This document shows, piece after piece, positions 33,750-44,400 of a DNA stretch of 64,000 bases (position 1 is its first letter; the number at the start of each line of letters is the position of its first letter). The stretch spans positions 199,786,927-199,850,926 of the forward strand of contig OZ005660.1 in NCBI GenBank assembly GCA_963930645.1. The letters are read 5' to 3'. The DNA is from Salticus scenicus (taxonomy: Eukaryota; Arthropoda; Arachnida; Araneae; Salticidae). The translations under genes were made by a program, and so were the position numbers. The notes beneath the pieces were generated by a model that worked only from the letters and a program-made list of their open reading frames with translations, was not told the DNA's origin and ran no database searches.

Positions 33750-35550
33750 ATATATAGTCAATGACGTAATTTTCGACAGGGAAATTAAAATTTAATTAAT
33801 GATGCGAAGAGTAATAATAATAAAATAAATGTTAATGTTGCTATTGTTTAGACAGAAATGTTTCATCTGTAAATAAATAAAAAGCGTTATCGTAGATATT
33901 TTTGATGAAGAAGTGAATTTAGAAATGTAAATTATCGTCTGCACATATGTTTTTTTTTTTTTTTCTAGATTTAGAAAATTAAATGAAAAATAGAAAAAAA
34001 AGGGGGGGAGGGCAAAAGGAAAGAAAAGAAATAAATAAATACAAAATTATCATCCTCTAGAAGCCCCAGAGAAGAAAAAAAATATTTAAAATAAGGAAGA
34101 CATTTAAAAATAACCGACTTTTTTTAAATATTAAGCAAATTTTAATCCATATTAAATGAAAATTAGTTTATGTTTTATTAATTTTGTTCCAACGTCATGC
34201 GAAAAAGAATTAGTAATGAATATCTTGATTATGTTAAACAACTATTGCTAGAGTTGTAAGTTAATTTCAGAACTGTTTAAAATGAAATTTAAGAGACAAC
34301 AACTTAGGTGAGTTATATACATATTTTGTTTTTTAACTCAAAAATTATTTGAACGATTGGCTAAATGCGAACATAAAAAAAAAATGTAAATCTGTAAAAA
34401 TTAGAGAATTTAAACAAACAACTACAAGGGTAATGTTAAAAATTTTACAGCTGTGAAGGAGAGGGACAGAAGTTATGTCAGTTGTTAGTCAAACTTCGAG
34501 AAAGTTGCAGATGCTTTGTTTTCAACGATATTTTGTTTTTATTTTCATTAACAAGAGTTAGAACTTGCAGCAGTATTTTAAACTGTCAGAGTTGAGGATT
34601 AAGATCATACACAGAAATTGAAACTTTACATGGCAAAAGTTCAGTCGAAATCTACAGTTCTTTATATGAAGTGTGCAGCGAGTTAACAGTGGCAAGGGTA
34701 ATTGCGGTCCCGGATTTTTCACTAGAATTTTTCAACAGTGATATTATTGATAGTTTTCTAGTAAAATTTAACGACCAAAATCACAATTCGTAATTACTGG
34801 TGAGAAATAAAATAAAAAAACCCGGAACGCAAACACCCCTGAAGTAGAAAGCTATTATCAAGAAATTTTAACCGAAGTTGAAATAACAGTTAAATGAGTA
34901 GAGAGAGCCAACTATACAACGAAATTTGTATTTTCTAGTTCTGTTAAAATCCAAATAAACTATCACTAAGGGATAGTCCTTTCAGATAGAATTTGTACAA
35001 AATAAGTGTAGCGGAACAATACTGTCTGGCATTATTACAAATACCTGACATAAAAACGCATGAAACGCAATCGAAACTGGGCCTCTATGATAGTGTTCGG
35101 TCGAAATTTACCCTTGATGTAAGTATAGCATACTTGCCAAATTTTACGCTTTTTGGTTACCAGATTTTATTTTTCTTTCATTTTATCAGTGAAAACTGTT
35201 ACAGAAATATATAGAAAAAAATCTATTGCAATTTTCCGATAAGGAAAGAACGTGCAAAAATGGCAACTATGCACAGATGTTACTATAAGGGTGGGGTGCG
35301 TTATCAACTGGATTCTCCAATAATTATAATACATGATTCCTCTAAAATTTGTCCTATTCCCAAAATTGTGAGATCCTATTTAAAAATGCCGTTTTCCATC
35401 TCTGACCAACCTTCACGCTGCCATTATTTGAGTCATTCAGGAAATTTTCTACGCAGTGACAATTTGCCATTGTGAATAGAAACTATTATAAAGGCTTCTT
35501 AAAAATATTTCCAAACAAATAGACGCGTAAATAAGGAAAAAAAGGAAAAC
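33750..35550. other. AT-rich stretch without recognisable gene
   Basis: No assignable gene. A CATACTTGCCAA motif near 35127 recalls the end of the hairpin MITE family, but no partner end is present. G/A-rich tract near 34000-34035. The short frames at 34993-35475 are not recognisably protein-like. Confidence 0.45.
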
Positions 35551-36507
35551 AAATTCTGGTATGTCACTCACATCATTTTGTCTTACCCTGTATTTCATTG
35601 CTATAAAGACAGATTTCATATTAAATCTTAAGATTAACAAGGTATAAGATAATAAAGATCAATGTGACATTCTAAAATAGGCTTAGGAATGCACTGACAT
35701 TTATTTAAAAACAAAAATAAAGACTGTTATTAACCTCCGTTCAAATTTGACAAACTTGATCGAATTTTTAAATAGCAACATTCAAAATACCAAATTTGGA
35801 TTCTTTGCAGTTATATAAGTTATGCTGATAATACATACAAATAAACTGCTAAGTATTGGACTTTCGTATTCAAGAAACCAGAAAACGTGATACTGTACCA
35901 TAAAACAGAAATGAAAACAAAACTTCAGAAAATACTTTGTTTACTGCATCTGTATGGAAAGTTGATTTTCGTTTCTGAGCAGTGTTTGTCGACATAGTAA
36001 AATGTATCAAAGCACGTCCATGAATTGCATTCAATAGAAACGAATGTTTAGCTCAATTTTGAGGAACCATATATATTTTGTCTATAAACAATGTGCACTA
36101 TAAACAGTATTGTACACTTAAATTTAGTCTTACTTGAAAAACATAACAACTTCCAAGTTTAGCCCCAGTATATCAAAAAACTTTGGGTGCCCTGTCAACG
36201 ACTATTGAAAAATTTCCATACCACAATATACGCACTACATACTTTTTGCATATAAAAATATATGTTCATTTCGTTCGGTTTAGTGCAGTCTACAGATGTT
36301 AAACTGTACTTACCATCCATTTCTCTCATAGTCGTAATGTATTTGAATTCCCTTGGGTGTCCCTGTACACGAACCATTTGCTTGATCTCAACAAAAAGTT
36401 TAGTTTAGCATCAATATATGATACATATTTAATATACCGAGTTTCGAATTTCTGCTATTAATTGTTCTTGATATACGCTGATAACAGACACATACACAGA
36501 CAACAGC

Positions 36508-36808
36508 CTCCTAAACTAGATGCCTTCCGCGTTGCTCTGAAACTTGGCGGTAGACAGCGTCCCTGTACAGATTGCGAGACTTTTTTATTCAACAGCCACC
36601 AAAAATTTTTAAAGGTAGAATTTAATATACATAAAAGGCGAATTGAAGAAACGTGGATTATATGAATGAATCATATATCGCTTTTTAAAATTATTGGCGA
36701 CAGTTGAATACAAAAGTCGCGCCATCTGTACCAGGTGGCGCTGTCTATCGCTTGAAGTGTTGCCAAGTTTCCGAGCCATGCGGAGGACATCTTTTTTAGG
36801 AGGCTATG
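36508..36808. mobile_element. Short element with AGCCTCCTAAA inverted repeats
   Basis: The left end AGCCTCCTAAACTAGATG is matched by the inverted right end CATCTTTTTTAGGAGGCT. The flanks (ACACAGACAAC and GCACAGACCAAC) look like an imperfect target duplication. The interior includes GTGGCGCTGTCTATCGC and no coding potential. Confidence 0.55.
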
Positions 36809-36811
36809 CAC

Positions 36812-37003
36812 AGACCAACCAGGGCCCGACTTAGACTACCTGGAGCCCCGGGGCAAGCCTATTCTGGGGGGCCCCCTTGCAGTAGCATAAGAGCTCTTTA
36901 GGTTCCGGAATTTCTGCATATGCCTGTAGGGGGCCCCTTCCAGTACGGGGGCCCAGGGCATTTGCCCCGTATGCCCTGCCGTTAGTCAGGGCCTGAGACC
37001 AAC
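36812..37003. mobile_element. hAT-type MITE with 8-bp target duplication
   Basis: The element (36820-36995) begins CAGGGCCCGACTTAGAC and ends, inverted, with CAGGCCCTGACTAACG. It is flanked by the perfect 8-bp direct repeat AGACCAAC (36812-36819 and 36996-37003). The GC-rich GGGGCCC-type body and the CAGGG(C) terminus are classic for short hAT elements. Its 176 bp hold no gene; the minus-strand open frame running through it is incidental. Confidence 0.92.
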
Positions 37004-37129
37004 CGATAAAAATATAATTTTCTGATTCAGGAGACTTCAAAACGTGTAAATATAACAAAATCTCGATTTCGAAAATTTGACCCAAAAACAGTATTTCCTC
37101 TACTGTGTATGTGGGTAAGAAAAGCAAAA

Positions 37130-38140
37130 AAGTCTGCATTACTTTTGTAATTACTTTCATGAAGTATACCTGAATTATTAAACGGATTAGCAAAATTTTA
37201 TTTCTAAAATAATTTTAAATGCTTTATGATAAATATGCTCAGATTATATCGTTGTATCTAACATAAAAGTTTGTAACAATTGATTTATAAATTGAAATTT
37301 TTCCGATTTATATTATTTTATTTTTTAAGAATGCATTTTTAAATATCAGTAAAAACTGACTATTTAACAAAAAACATTGCAATTATGCAAGTTAATAATA
37401 CAAATTTCTAATTTAAAGAAAATTTTTATCGATATTCTTCACGTATTTAAAAATATTATTTGGTATATTTATCAGCATCATAATCCAGAAAATTATTATA
37501 TTTTAAAAATTAGAATTTCCTCAAATTATACTTCGAATTGCTTGAAAACTGTTAAAAAATTACATTATGAAGAAAGAAAACCAATTGCCAGCCAGTATTT
37601 CTATACACACCAGAAATTATAATTGAAAAGAAACGTATATTAAAAGTAAAAATGACCGGCAAGTGTTGGTGGCACTATTGTGGAAATGGTAGTCGTGACA
37701 AAAGCTGTTGAAGTGATTCAGCAGCTTGATCAAGCATGTTAAACTCTACCGTAACATAATTGAATCTTAACTCATTTAATGCCGGTTATTTTTTTAGGTG
37801 CATTCTTTTTTAGTTTATCGAAGTTATATGTTGGAGAAAAGTTTTATATTAATAAAGTGGAGCGAAATAAAGGTGGGTCTAAAAATATTTCAGAATAATT
37901 TAAAATGTTAGAATCTATGCTTGAGCTTGAGTGTTGGTAAGTAAGGAGTAATTTGCGGAAAGCAACAAATGTAAACAACTCATCTGAAGTAGAAAGTAGG
38001 TAAAACATATTAATAAGTTGCTTTATAAACAAAATAAAATTTTAAAGAAATTAAATATTATTGGATACTGTAAAGACTTGACTGTAATCTATGATAATAT
38101 TAGTTTTTTCACTTTTTTTTTTCTTAACACCCCTGAATTC
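37130..38140. other. AT-rich stretch with a faint hairpin-MITE relic
   Basis: No gene. Near 37770-37940 sequences such as GGTGGGTCTAAAAATATTTC and GAATAATTTAAAATGTT recall the right half of the hairpin MITE at 2393-2590. Otherwise AT-rich. Confidence 0.4.
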
Positions 38141-38149
38141 GGTTGGCTA

Positions 38150-38857
38150 AGAATTTCCTCGAAAAGTGTTGCCCCACATTGTGCTTCCAATCAACAAAAT
38201 TTGCTTCATGCTATCTACGAAGGGCACGTTTACAAAATATCAGTTTTCTAGGGACTAAAATCTTTGCAATTTTTGGAGGGAGAACTTAAGTTGCTCAGTT
38301 CTATGACCCCTCAGATATTGCATTTGCTGATCTCGCAGTATGAGGCGTGGTTCCTTCCTGCAATAGAACCCATTCATCTGGATGTAAAACAACTATTATA
38401 AGGACACGTTCGTGAAGAATTTAGTGGTATTTTTCAGCACTAACTCTACCGTTAACGATATTTAAGGGAGTTACTACACATAGACACATTCCTCTCCAAA
38501 CAATGAATGTGGATCCTTATTTTAATATTTTTTTTGTTGGTTGCTGTTTTAGCCACTCTTTCAGAAAGTGACTGTGGAACTAATAGGTACTATCATTCGT
38601 AAACAAAACATTGCTCCACTTTCTATCAGCATTTTCTTGGCATAACTGAACACGATTAGCTTTATTTGCAATCATTAGCATTGGAACCATTTCCTGGTAT
38701 CACTTAAGATACGCAGTTTTTTCATATCTTCTAATAGTCCGAAGAGAAACAAAAGGAATACCTTTCTCATGTGACATAACTGCAATATATCTTCGATTGC
38801 ATTTTGTATAAAAATTAGCCGAACCTGCAATGCGCTGTTCATCATCAGGCTGCAATA

Positions 38858-38860
<3 letters not shown>
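38150..38860 (-). pseudogene. Tc1-type transposase pseudogene
   Basis: Read on the minus strand, the degraded frame shows VSLRTIRRYEKTAYLK (second helix-turn-helix region), then KANRVQLCQENADRKWSNVL and FTNDSTY, which corresponds to the conserved W-x-x-V-x-F-x-D-E-S/T block carrying the second catalytic aspartate; the aspartate position here reads N or is shifted. Further on come FIVWRGM, NIVNGRVSAEKYH and TTPHTARSANAI, corresponding to WG, the Y-I-L block and the D-x-A-x-P-H-T-A segment. Stops and frameshifts are frequent (for example TAA/TAG after TAYLK and after DSTY). No terminal repeats were found. Tc1/mariner family membership is clear at motif level; it is dead. Confidence 0.72.
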
Positions 38861-38892
<32 letters not shown>

Positions 38893-39763
38893 TTCTTTCT
38901 TTCTATGCTTTCTCTAAACTCCGAATTTGCATTACTCGATAAGATGTTCTTAGAGGCATGCTGGATCTTACACTAGCCTCTGATCCCCCTGTTGCAAAGA
39001 ATTTGGAGTGTTTTTAGTTTCTCCATTTTTTATCGCCTCTTTAATTGAATAATCTTTCCATGAATAACTAATTATGGGTATATATAGTTGTATTATATAT
39101 GATAGTTCATCTTAAATTATAGTAAATAATGTGAAACTAATAAAAAAAATAATTTAATAATTTCTTTTAAAATTTAAATTATTAACGTAATCAGGACTCG
39201 CACCATTCCTAAAATCTTACGGTCTTTTTGTTATATTCTCACCGCTATTTTAAGACTTTACTTATATATTTATATATAAAGTTTTAACATTAAAATATTA
39301 AAAAAATAATTTTATTAGTGATAGTAGTCTATATAATAAAATGTAAGTAATATTTTAGGAACGTGAGAGGCCTGCTCATTCCTACTTTGCTGTTTCTTTG
39401 TCCTTACTTTTTTAGTATAGTTATGAGAATTCCCAAAGACAGGCGAAAGATTAATGTTGTACGTTAGTATATTATCAAAATAAGCCGGTTGAAAACTGAA
39501 GTGTCGAACTATTACTTTATTTAATATTATTTTTCTAGTTTGCCTCAAATATTTCGTCAGTCCGCTTAATTTTATTGTAATATTTTTTCGATGTTGTAGT
39601 AATCCAAGTGGGAGAGCACTGGCAATAACAATATCCGATCTAATGTCATAAAATGCTAAACTTATTTTTGTTATTAAATAATAGTTTATTATTTAATTAC
39701 TGTCATTTAATAACACAAATAATATTAATTAAGATAATTACTTTGCTTTAATAAAAATTTGTA

Positions 39764-40537
39764 TTCAGTTCCAAAAATCTTCCCCAGGTGAACGAAAAAG
39801 TACTCTTATAAAAAAGACCAAATTTAAGAAATGAAAAAGCTGCATGGAATCGAAAGCAAATCGATAATTTTTTAAATTATTTACGAATTCCTTATGAATC
39901 GATAATACAACAAAAAAGTTGTTTCTTTTGTTTTAATTTCGATTTAATCCATACAAAGCGCCATCCAGTGAACCGTTTTGAAACTAATTTAAAAAAAAAA
40001 AATTCTTGACCATATCTCGTGCATTATCCACACATCAAATTTGGTTACAATGCCCTGGAAAGTTTTAGCTAATGGATGTTTATAGTGGAAACTCAATTAT
40101 AGTCATCTCTCATAAAGAGCAAAGTAATTATCTTAATCAATATTATTTAATTGATATTAATTATTATAAATAATATTAATTAAGATAATTACTTTGCTCT
40201 TTATGCAAGATAAATATAATTGAATTTCCACTATAAATATCCATTAGCTAAAACTTTCCAGGGTATTGTAACAAAATTTGATGTGTGGATAATGCATGAG
40301 ATTTAGTCAATAATTTTTTTAAATTAGTTTCGAAACTGTTCACTGGATGACGCTCTGTATGGATAAATCGAAAAAAAAAAAAAAAACTTTTTTGTTGTAT
40401 TATTGGTTCATAAGGAATTCGTAAACAATTTGAACAATTATTGATTTGCTTTCGATTCCATGCGGTTTATTCATTTCTTAAATTTGGTCCATTTTTTTAA
40501 GAGCATAGTTCACCTAGGGAAGATTTTTGGAACTGAA
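39764..40537. repeat. Long inverted repeat (fold-back), arms about 370 bp
   Basis: TTCAGTTCCAAAAATCTTCC at the left end and GGAAGATTTTTGGAACTGAA-like sequence at the right end are inverted. Homology continues to a centre near 40150 (landmarks GAATCGAAAGCAAATC/GATTTGCTTTCGATTC and TTCCTTATGAATC/GGTTCATAAGGAA). The two arms differ by small indels and substitutions. No gene is needed to explain it. A third copy of the central motif AATATTAATTAAGATAATTA lies just outside at 39718-39745. Confidence 0.9.
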
Positions 40538-41146
40538 AACAAAACTTTATTTCCTTGCGAATCGGGAATCGTCCATATATCAAATTGTATAGCGATTCAT
40601 TCACTCGCTTCAGTTTCAGCATGCTTTTCATATCAGAAGGTTAATTTTAAAATTTCATTTAAACAGTAATATATACAAGTTGTTGGTTTATTATATATCT
40701 CCATCATATGCAGAGTGCATATACTACAGCTCTTTGAAGGAAAAAACAAATGTTTGAAAAAAGTCAATGCCTTTGAATTAAAAATCTCCTCAAAACAGGA
40801 ACGCTATCATGACATACATGTTCATGACATACTCATGCATGACAATCATCTCATTATGAAGTGTAATACGTTTAGTAACTGGTTTTTTTTTTTTTTTTCA
40901 CCAGTCATTTTTAAAAGTAACTTTATTCTAAGTTCGAGAGAAATGATGAGTGCCGAGTACCCAGGGCCAAAATGGATATGCCTCACACCTCAGCAAACCA
41001 GAGATGATAGATAACAAAATGATTACAAGTACCAGATGTTAGGAGAAAAAAAAACAAAGGCTAGGCAATTCAACCAGAGGGGAGAATAATTATACATAGA
41101 ATTCTAAAAAGAAAGGTCATTGCAAGTCTAAAAAGCACCAAACTCC

Positions 41147-41671
41147 CTAAAGGAGAGAAGTGTTCTGTTCTCCGAGGGCTTTCTGGGGAATATTTAATTT
41201 TTCTAGTACATTATTAGTAGTTTGCATTTTACTTTTAGCTAATTTGAGTTTATTAAGACTATCAATAAAGGAATTAACTTGGAATTCCGAAGCAATAGCA
41301 TTTAGAATTTCATTAAGTTCGGTGAGAGGATTCAAGGTATCACGCTTGAGATCGGAGGGAGCGGCTATAGCCGCATAAGAAATTTCGGATTGGACGGAGG
41401 GTTTCTGATAGGAAATTTCGGACTGGACGGTGGGATTCTGATAGAAAGGACGGATATTTTTAGTAGCAACGTATTTATTGCCGTTTTCTGGAAATTTAGG
41501 ACAACCTCGGTAATTTGCTAGGTGATCACCACTACAATTACAACACATCGGAGCAATTCGTGCATCTTTTTCTAAATTGCAATCTTTCGTATGATGATCA
41601 CCAGTACAACGGAGACATTTTAGTTTCATATGACAATTTTTGGCCGAATGAAAAAATAATTGGCAACGATG
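41147..41671 (-). CDS. LINE ORF1 fragment, zinc knuckles and C terminus
   Basis: Open stretch directly after the TGA near 41673. It encodes HRCQLFFHSAKNCH, then CLRCTGDHHTKDC and CCNCSGDHLANYRGCPKFP, i.e. nucleic-acid-binding CCHC knuckles, followed by a QNPTVQSEISY / QKPSVQSEISY internal duplication and a Leu/Lys-rich C-terminal stretch. In Jockey-type elements ORF1 protein binds the element RNA. The tail ends GEQNTSLL. Confidence 0.75.
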   Translation of the reverse strand, partial: HRCQLFFHSAKNCHMKLKCLRCTGDHHTKDCNLEKDARIAPMCCNCSGDHLANYRGCPKFPENGNKYVATKNIRPFYQNPTVQSEISYQKPSVQSEISYAAIAAPSDLKRDTLNPLTELNEILNAIASEFQVNSFIDSLNKLKLAKSKMQTTNNVLEKLNIPQKALGEQNTSLL

Positions 41672-41912
41672 TCATTGAAGGGTCTTTGAAGGGTTTTTAT
41701 AATGTTCAATTTGTACACGATAATATAAAAGGGAAGTAATTTCAAAAATGGTTTTGCTACAATCGCTATTTTCGAGATGAATTTGAAATAATGGCATGGG
41801 CTTTTTTGTTTTGAAGCTGGTCAATTGATTAATTTTGAGTACATTAAATTTTTTGTTAGTTCGTCTTCTATGTCTAAATTGGTAGTTTCAGAGGGAAGCC
41901 CTCGGATAGCCT

Positions 41913-42142
41913 TTAACCCTTTCAGTCGCAGTGTTCCCGCTGATGGAACACCTAATTTTAATTCTCAAGTGCAAAAATTCATCCCGGAAATTTTTTAGCA
42001 AAAATTTACATTTATAACATAACAAAAATTGCCCTTTTTTTAACGTGAAAATTTAAAATTTCTTGCATTTTAATTATGTTCGTAAATTCCGGTGGCAGTG
42101 TAATTTAAATGATCCGAATTACCTTGCACCGCAAAGGGTTAA
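41913..42142. mobile_element. piggyBac-type MITE inserted in LINE ORF1
   Basis: The left end TTAA-CCCTTTCAGTCGCAG and right end CACCGCAAAGGG-TTAA are inverted, with TTAA on both sides. The CCCTTT terminus is typical of piggyBac superfamily ends. 230 bp with no coding room. Removing it and one TTAA rejoins the LINE ORF1 reading frame (NAPLT to AIRGLPS). A truncated relative is at 26350-26470. Confidence 0.9.
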
Positions 42143-42566
42143 AATACTCCGGAATAAATATATATGTTGGGATCTATGCAACTTTTACGAGTTTTTGTTG
42201 TCGATAATGTTTACTTATAAAGTGATTTATTTATTAAGTTAAATATTATTTGAATTTAATAAGGTTTACTTACAGATGTTTCAAACCGAAAATGTCTGTA
42301 AAAGGAACAATGCAAATTTTTTATTTTTTAAATATTTATGATCAACTATGTATCTAGAAGCCATTTTTTAAATTAATTTAGTAATTTTTAAAATAAATTA
42401 AGTAGTGAACGTTAAAGGGTTAAAGGTGCATTAGTTCGATGACTTTTGAGATAAAATTGAACCTTCATTTCAGTGAGTTTTTCAGCAATGAGGTCATGAT
42501 CATCATTAGATTGAGGAAAGATTTTTATGAAATCATCAGCTGGTGCTGCAATAAATTTGCAATAAC

Positions 42567-43097
42567 CTATCGATTTTTCAAGATTTTTTGGAGTTGTTTC
42601 TTATTTCCGGACCTGACAGTGATGAATCGACCTTTCGGTAAAGAAAGTTTTTTATTTTTAGATTTATTTCCATTTCTTGGGATAGATTTAGTGCTCTCAC
42701 TGCAGTCGCCATCTAGTGGCGCAGGCTTATCTGAAAGTTCATTTTCATTAAGAGAGACGAATTTATTTGGAATTGGGATATTGTAAGCATTTTCCGTTTT
42801 GCTAGAATTTTGGATATGGCTATCATTTTCGAGTTTACGTTTGTTAGCCCTGACATTAGAAGTGTTAGTTGTTAGGGGAGGAAAATTAGTTTCAGTTAGT
42901 GGAAGATTGTCTGATACCTGATTATCATCAGTTATTTCATCGAGAACATCGTCTCTAGTCCAATCAGTTGATTCAACTTTTCTTAAACCAATTCGGAACT
43001 CGGGAAATTCGTTGATAAGAGTTCTAATTTCAGACACTGTTAAGTCTTTAATTTGTCCATTAGTGGTCTTAAAAGTTCCGGGTACGGAGATTTGGAG
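42567..43097 (-). CDS. LINE ORF1 fragment, N-terminal half
   Basis: Open stretch of the pseudogene above, about 177 codons after the TAA at 43098. It starts in VPGTFKTTNGQIKDLTVSEI and holds a low-complexity Asn/Ser/Lys linker typical of ORF1 N-terminal regions, a basic KRKLEN cluster and the IPNKFVSLNE motif. It ends in a stop after LQKILKNR; the true frame continues one base shifted. Not expected to make a functional protein. Confidence 0.7.
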   Translation of the reverse strand, partial: LQISVPGTFKTTNGQIKDLTVSEIRTLINEFPEFRIGLRKVESTDWTRDDVLDEITDDNQVSDNLPLTETNFPPLTTNTSNVRANKRKLENDSHIQNSSKTENAYNIPIPNKFVSLNENELSDKPAPLDGDCSESTKSIPRNGNKSKNKKLSLPKGRFITVRSGNKKQLQKILKNR

Positions 43098-43439
43098 TTA
43101 AAATTCCAGGAATTTCTCGTTGTCGTTATCTGAGAGTCTTTCAATCATTAATATTTTTATCTCGTCGAATTTTCCACATCTGAAGAGCATTGCTAGGAGC
43201 TCAAGGTTGGTAAATTTCATACCCTTAAAACGATGTGTAGAATTATCTTTATCTCTGGAAGTTGAAATATCAGAAATTATCCAGGAATTGCGTAAGTGAT
43301 CTTTAATGTTCATCGAATTTTGGCTCTGAAAAGAGCCTCTAGGAATCAGTGGATCTTTCCCATTACAATTTTCAAGATCCATTGAGGGATTATTTAATTC
43401 AAGATCCTGACTGGTCTTTGAAAATTGGTTCTGAAAAAT

Positions 43440-43862
43440 CGTAACAACATTTGAAGAAAAGTACTCTAAAAATAAAATGGTGTGAAAAAGGAGATTTTTT
43501 TTTTCAAGAGGAGTTAACAATTTTACTCTTATTAACACTTTCGCAGCCGCATGTTTTTGTCTTTTTCCCAGTAAGGTCCGCCTGTGGGCGTTATTCTCTC
43601 TAGTTACAATATTTCAGAACAAATTTTCTGTATTCACATTTATATTACAAATGGATATATATTATAGTTATACTTTTTCTAATCAAAGCTTTTATATCCA
43701 TAGTATATTGATAGTACAAATATGAATATTGGGTACACTTTTTAAAAATAAATAACATACAAATTGCGAAAGAAACGCCTACTGATGGAGTTAGAGATTT
43801 TCAAATGACGTGAATCTACGTCAGCGGTCGCGAAAGTGTTAATGAGATCGTTAGCAGGTATG
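43440..43862. mobile_element. Hairpin MITE right half, split by a TTAA MITE
   Basis: TACTCTAAAAATAAAATGGTG (core) through GGAGTTAACAATTTTACTC is the right half of the hairpin family seen at 33533-33743; the end TGAGATCGTTAGCAGGTATG resumes after the TTAA MITE (43532-43842). The left half is missing: LINE sequence begins instead. Confidence 0.7.
43532..43842. mobile_element. TTAA-flanked MITE, GCGACCGC family, complete copy
   Basis: TTAA-CACTTTCGCAGCCGC at the left and GCGGTCGCGAAAGTG-TTAA at the right give 15-bp terminal repeats with a TTAA duplication. 311 bp. The interior shares GTGGGCGTTATTCTC and AATCTACGTCAGC with other copies. It sits in the TTAA of the hairpin MITE's ATTAATGAGAT end. 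Confidence 0.9.
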
Positions 43863-44197
43863 TTATCTGATACACGTGTAAAACAATACGACAGATATTA
43901 TATATACAGAGAAAACCGTCGATTATTTTCATTGTTTGGATTGACACCATTTCATAGGTGAAATTATCCTGAATATTTCGGTGTAGTGGAAGGACATTTT
44001 TATTGACGCTTTAACAGTTTTCTGTCGAAGCCTTTTTCGCACTGTTAAACTAATATCTCGATCTTATTTTCCAGATATTTGGTGATCCGCATATAAAACT
44101 ACCTAATTTTTCCGGTGCTATTGGAACAATTTTTCATCCTAGAAAATGCTTCTTAAAAGGGCGTGGCTTGAGATCAGAATCAGAATTGTGTAAGAGG

Positions 44198-44400
44198 CAT
44201 ATTTGCCAACATACTAATGAATATTCCGTATTATTGTTAGCCCAGCCTTCTTTTTCACACCAGTATCTTTTTTAGAGAATTTTTCTACTTATTAAATCGT
44301 AATTGCATTTGGAGAATATTACTCAAAAAATTTACTCGTGTGAAAAAAAGGGCGGGACTAACAACAATACGGGATATTAATTAGGATGTTGGCAAGTATG
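44198..44400. mobile_element. Hairpin MITE, ACACCAGT core, copy 5
   Basis: A complete palindrome. The left end CATATTTGCCAACATACT and right end AGGATGTTGGCAAGTATG are inverted; the core TTTCACACCAGTATC...TTTTAGAG pairs with ACTCGTGTGAAAAAAAGGGC. The arm block GTTAGCCCAGCCTTC pairs with GGGCGGGACTAAC. Confidence 0.85.

Larger units (their letters stand above)
35555..37125 (+). mobile_element. Hairpin-ended repeat, subfamily B, long copy with nested insertions
   Basis: The 5' end TCTGGTATGTCACTCACATC is followed by TTGTCTTACCCTG. The 3' part shows AGGAGACTTCAAAACGTG, AATCTCGATTTCGAAAA and the hairpin TTTCCTC...GGGTAAGAAAA (37091-37124). The interior is enlarged by a terminal-repeat insertion (about 36508-36808) and a hAT MITE (36820-36995). 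Non-coding. Confidence 0.5.
41147..43454 (-). pseudogene. Jockey-type LINE ORF1 (gag-like) pseudogene
   Basis: Read on the minus strand this is one damaged ORF1. N-terminal part: about 43454-42567, in a single frame broken by a TAA at 43098-43100; it includes IPNKFVSLNE, the usual (N)RF-x-x-L motif before the gag domain. After a frameshift near 42567 comes YLKSHRTNAPLT, then the insertion of a TTAA MITE (41913-42142), then AIRGLPSETTNLDIEDEL, a further shift near 41850, and PMPLFQIHLENSDCSKTIFE. Three zinc knuckles follow: the first (HRCQLFFHSAKNC) has its first Cys replaced by a TGA near 41673, the others are CLRCTGDHHTKDC and CCNCSGDHLANYRGC. These are hallmarks of Jockey-clade ORF1. The 5' end is cut by a hairpin MITE. 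No reverse transcriptase ORF2 was found downstream. Confidence 0.85.

Noticed and set aside
41040..41146. Start of LINE ORF2 downstream of ORF1
   Set aside because: No endonuclease or reverse transcriptase motif can be read on the minus strand below 41147; the element seems truncated there.
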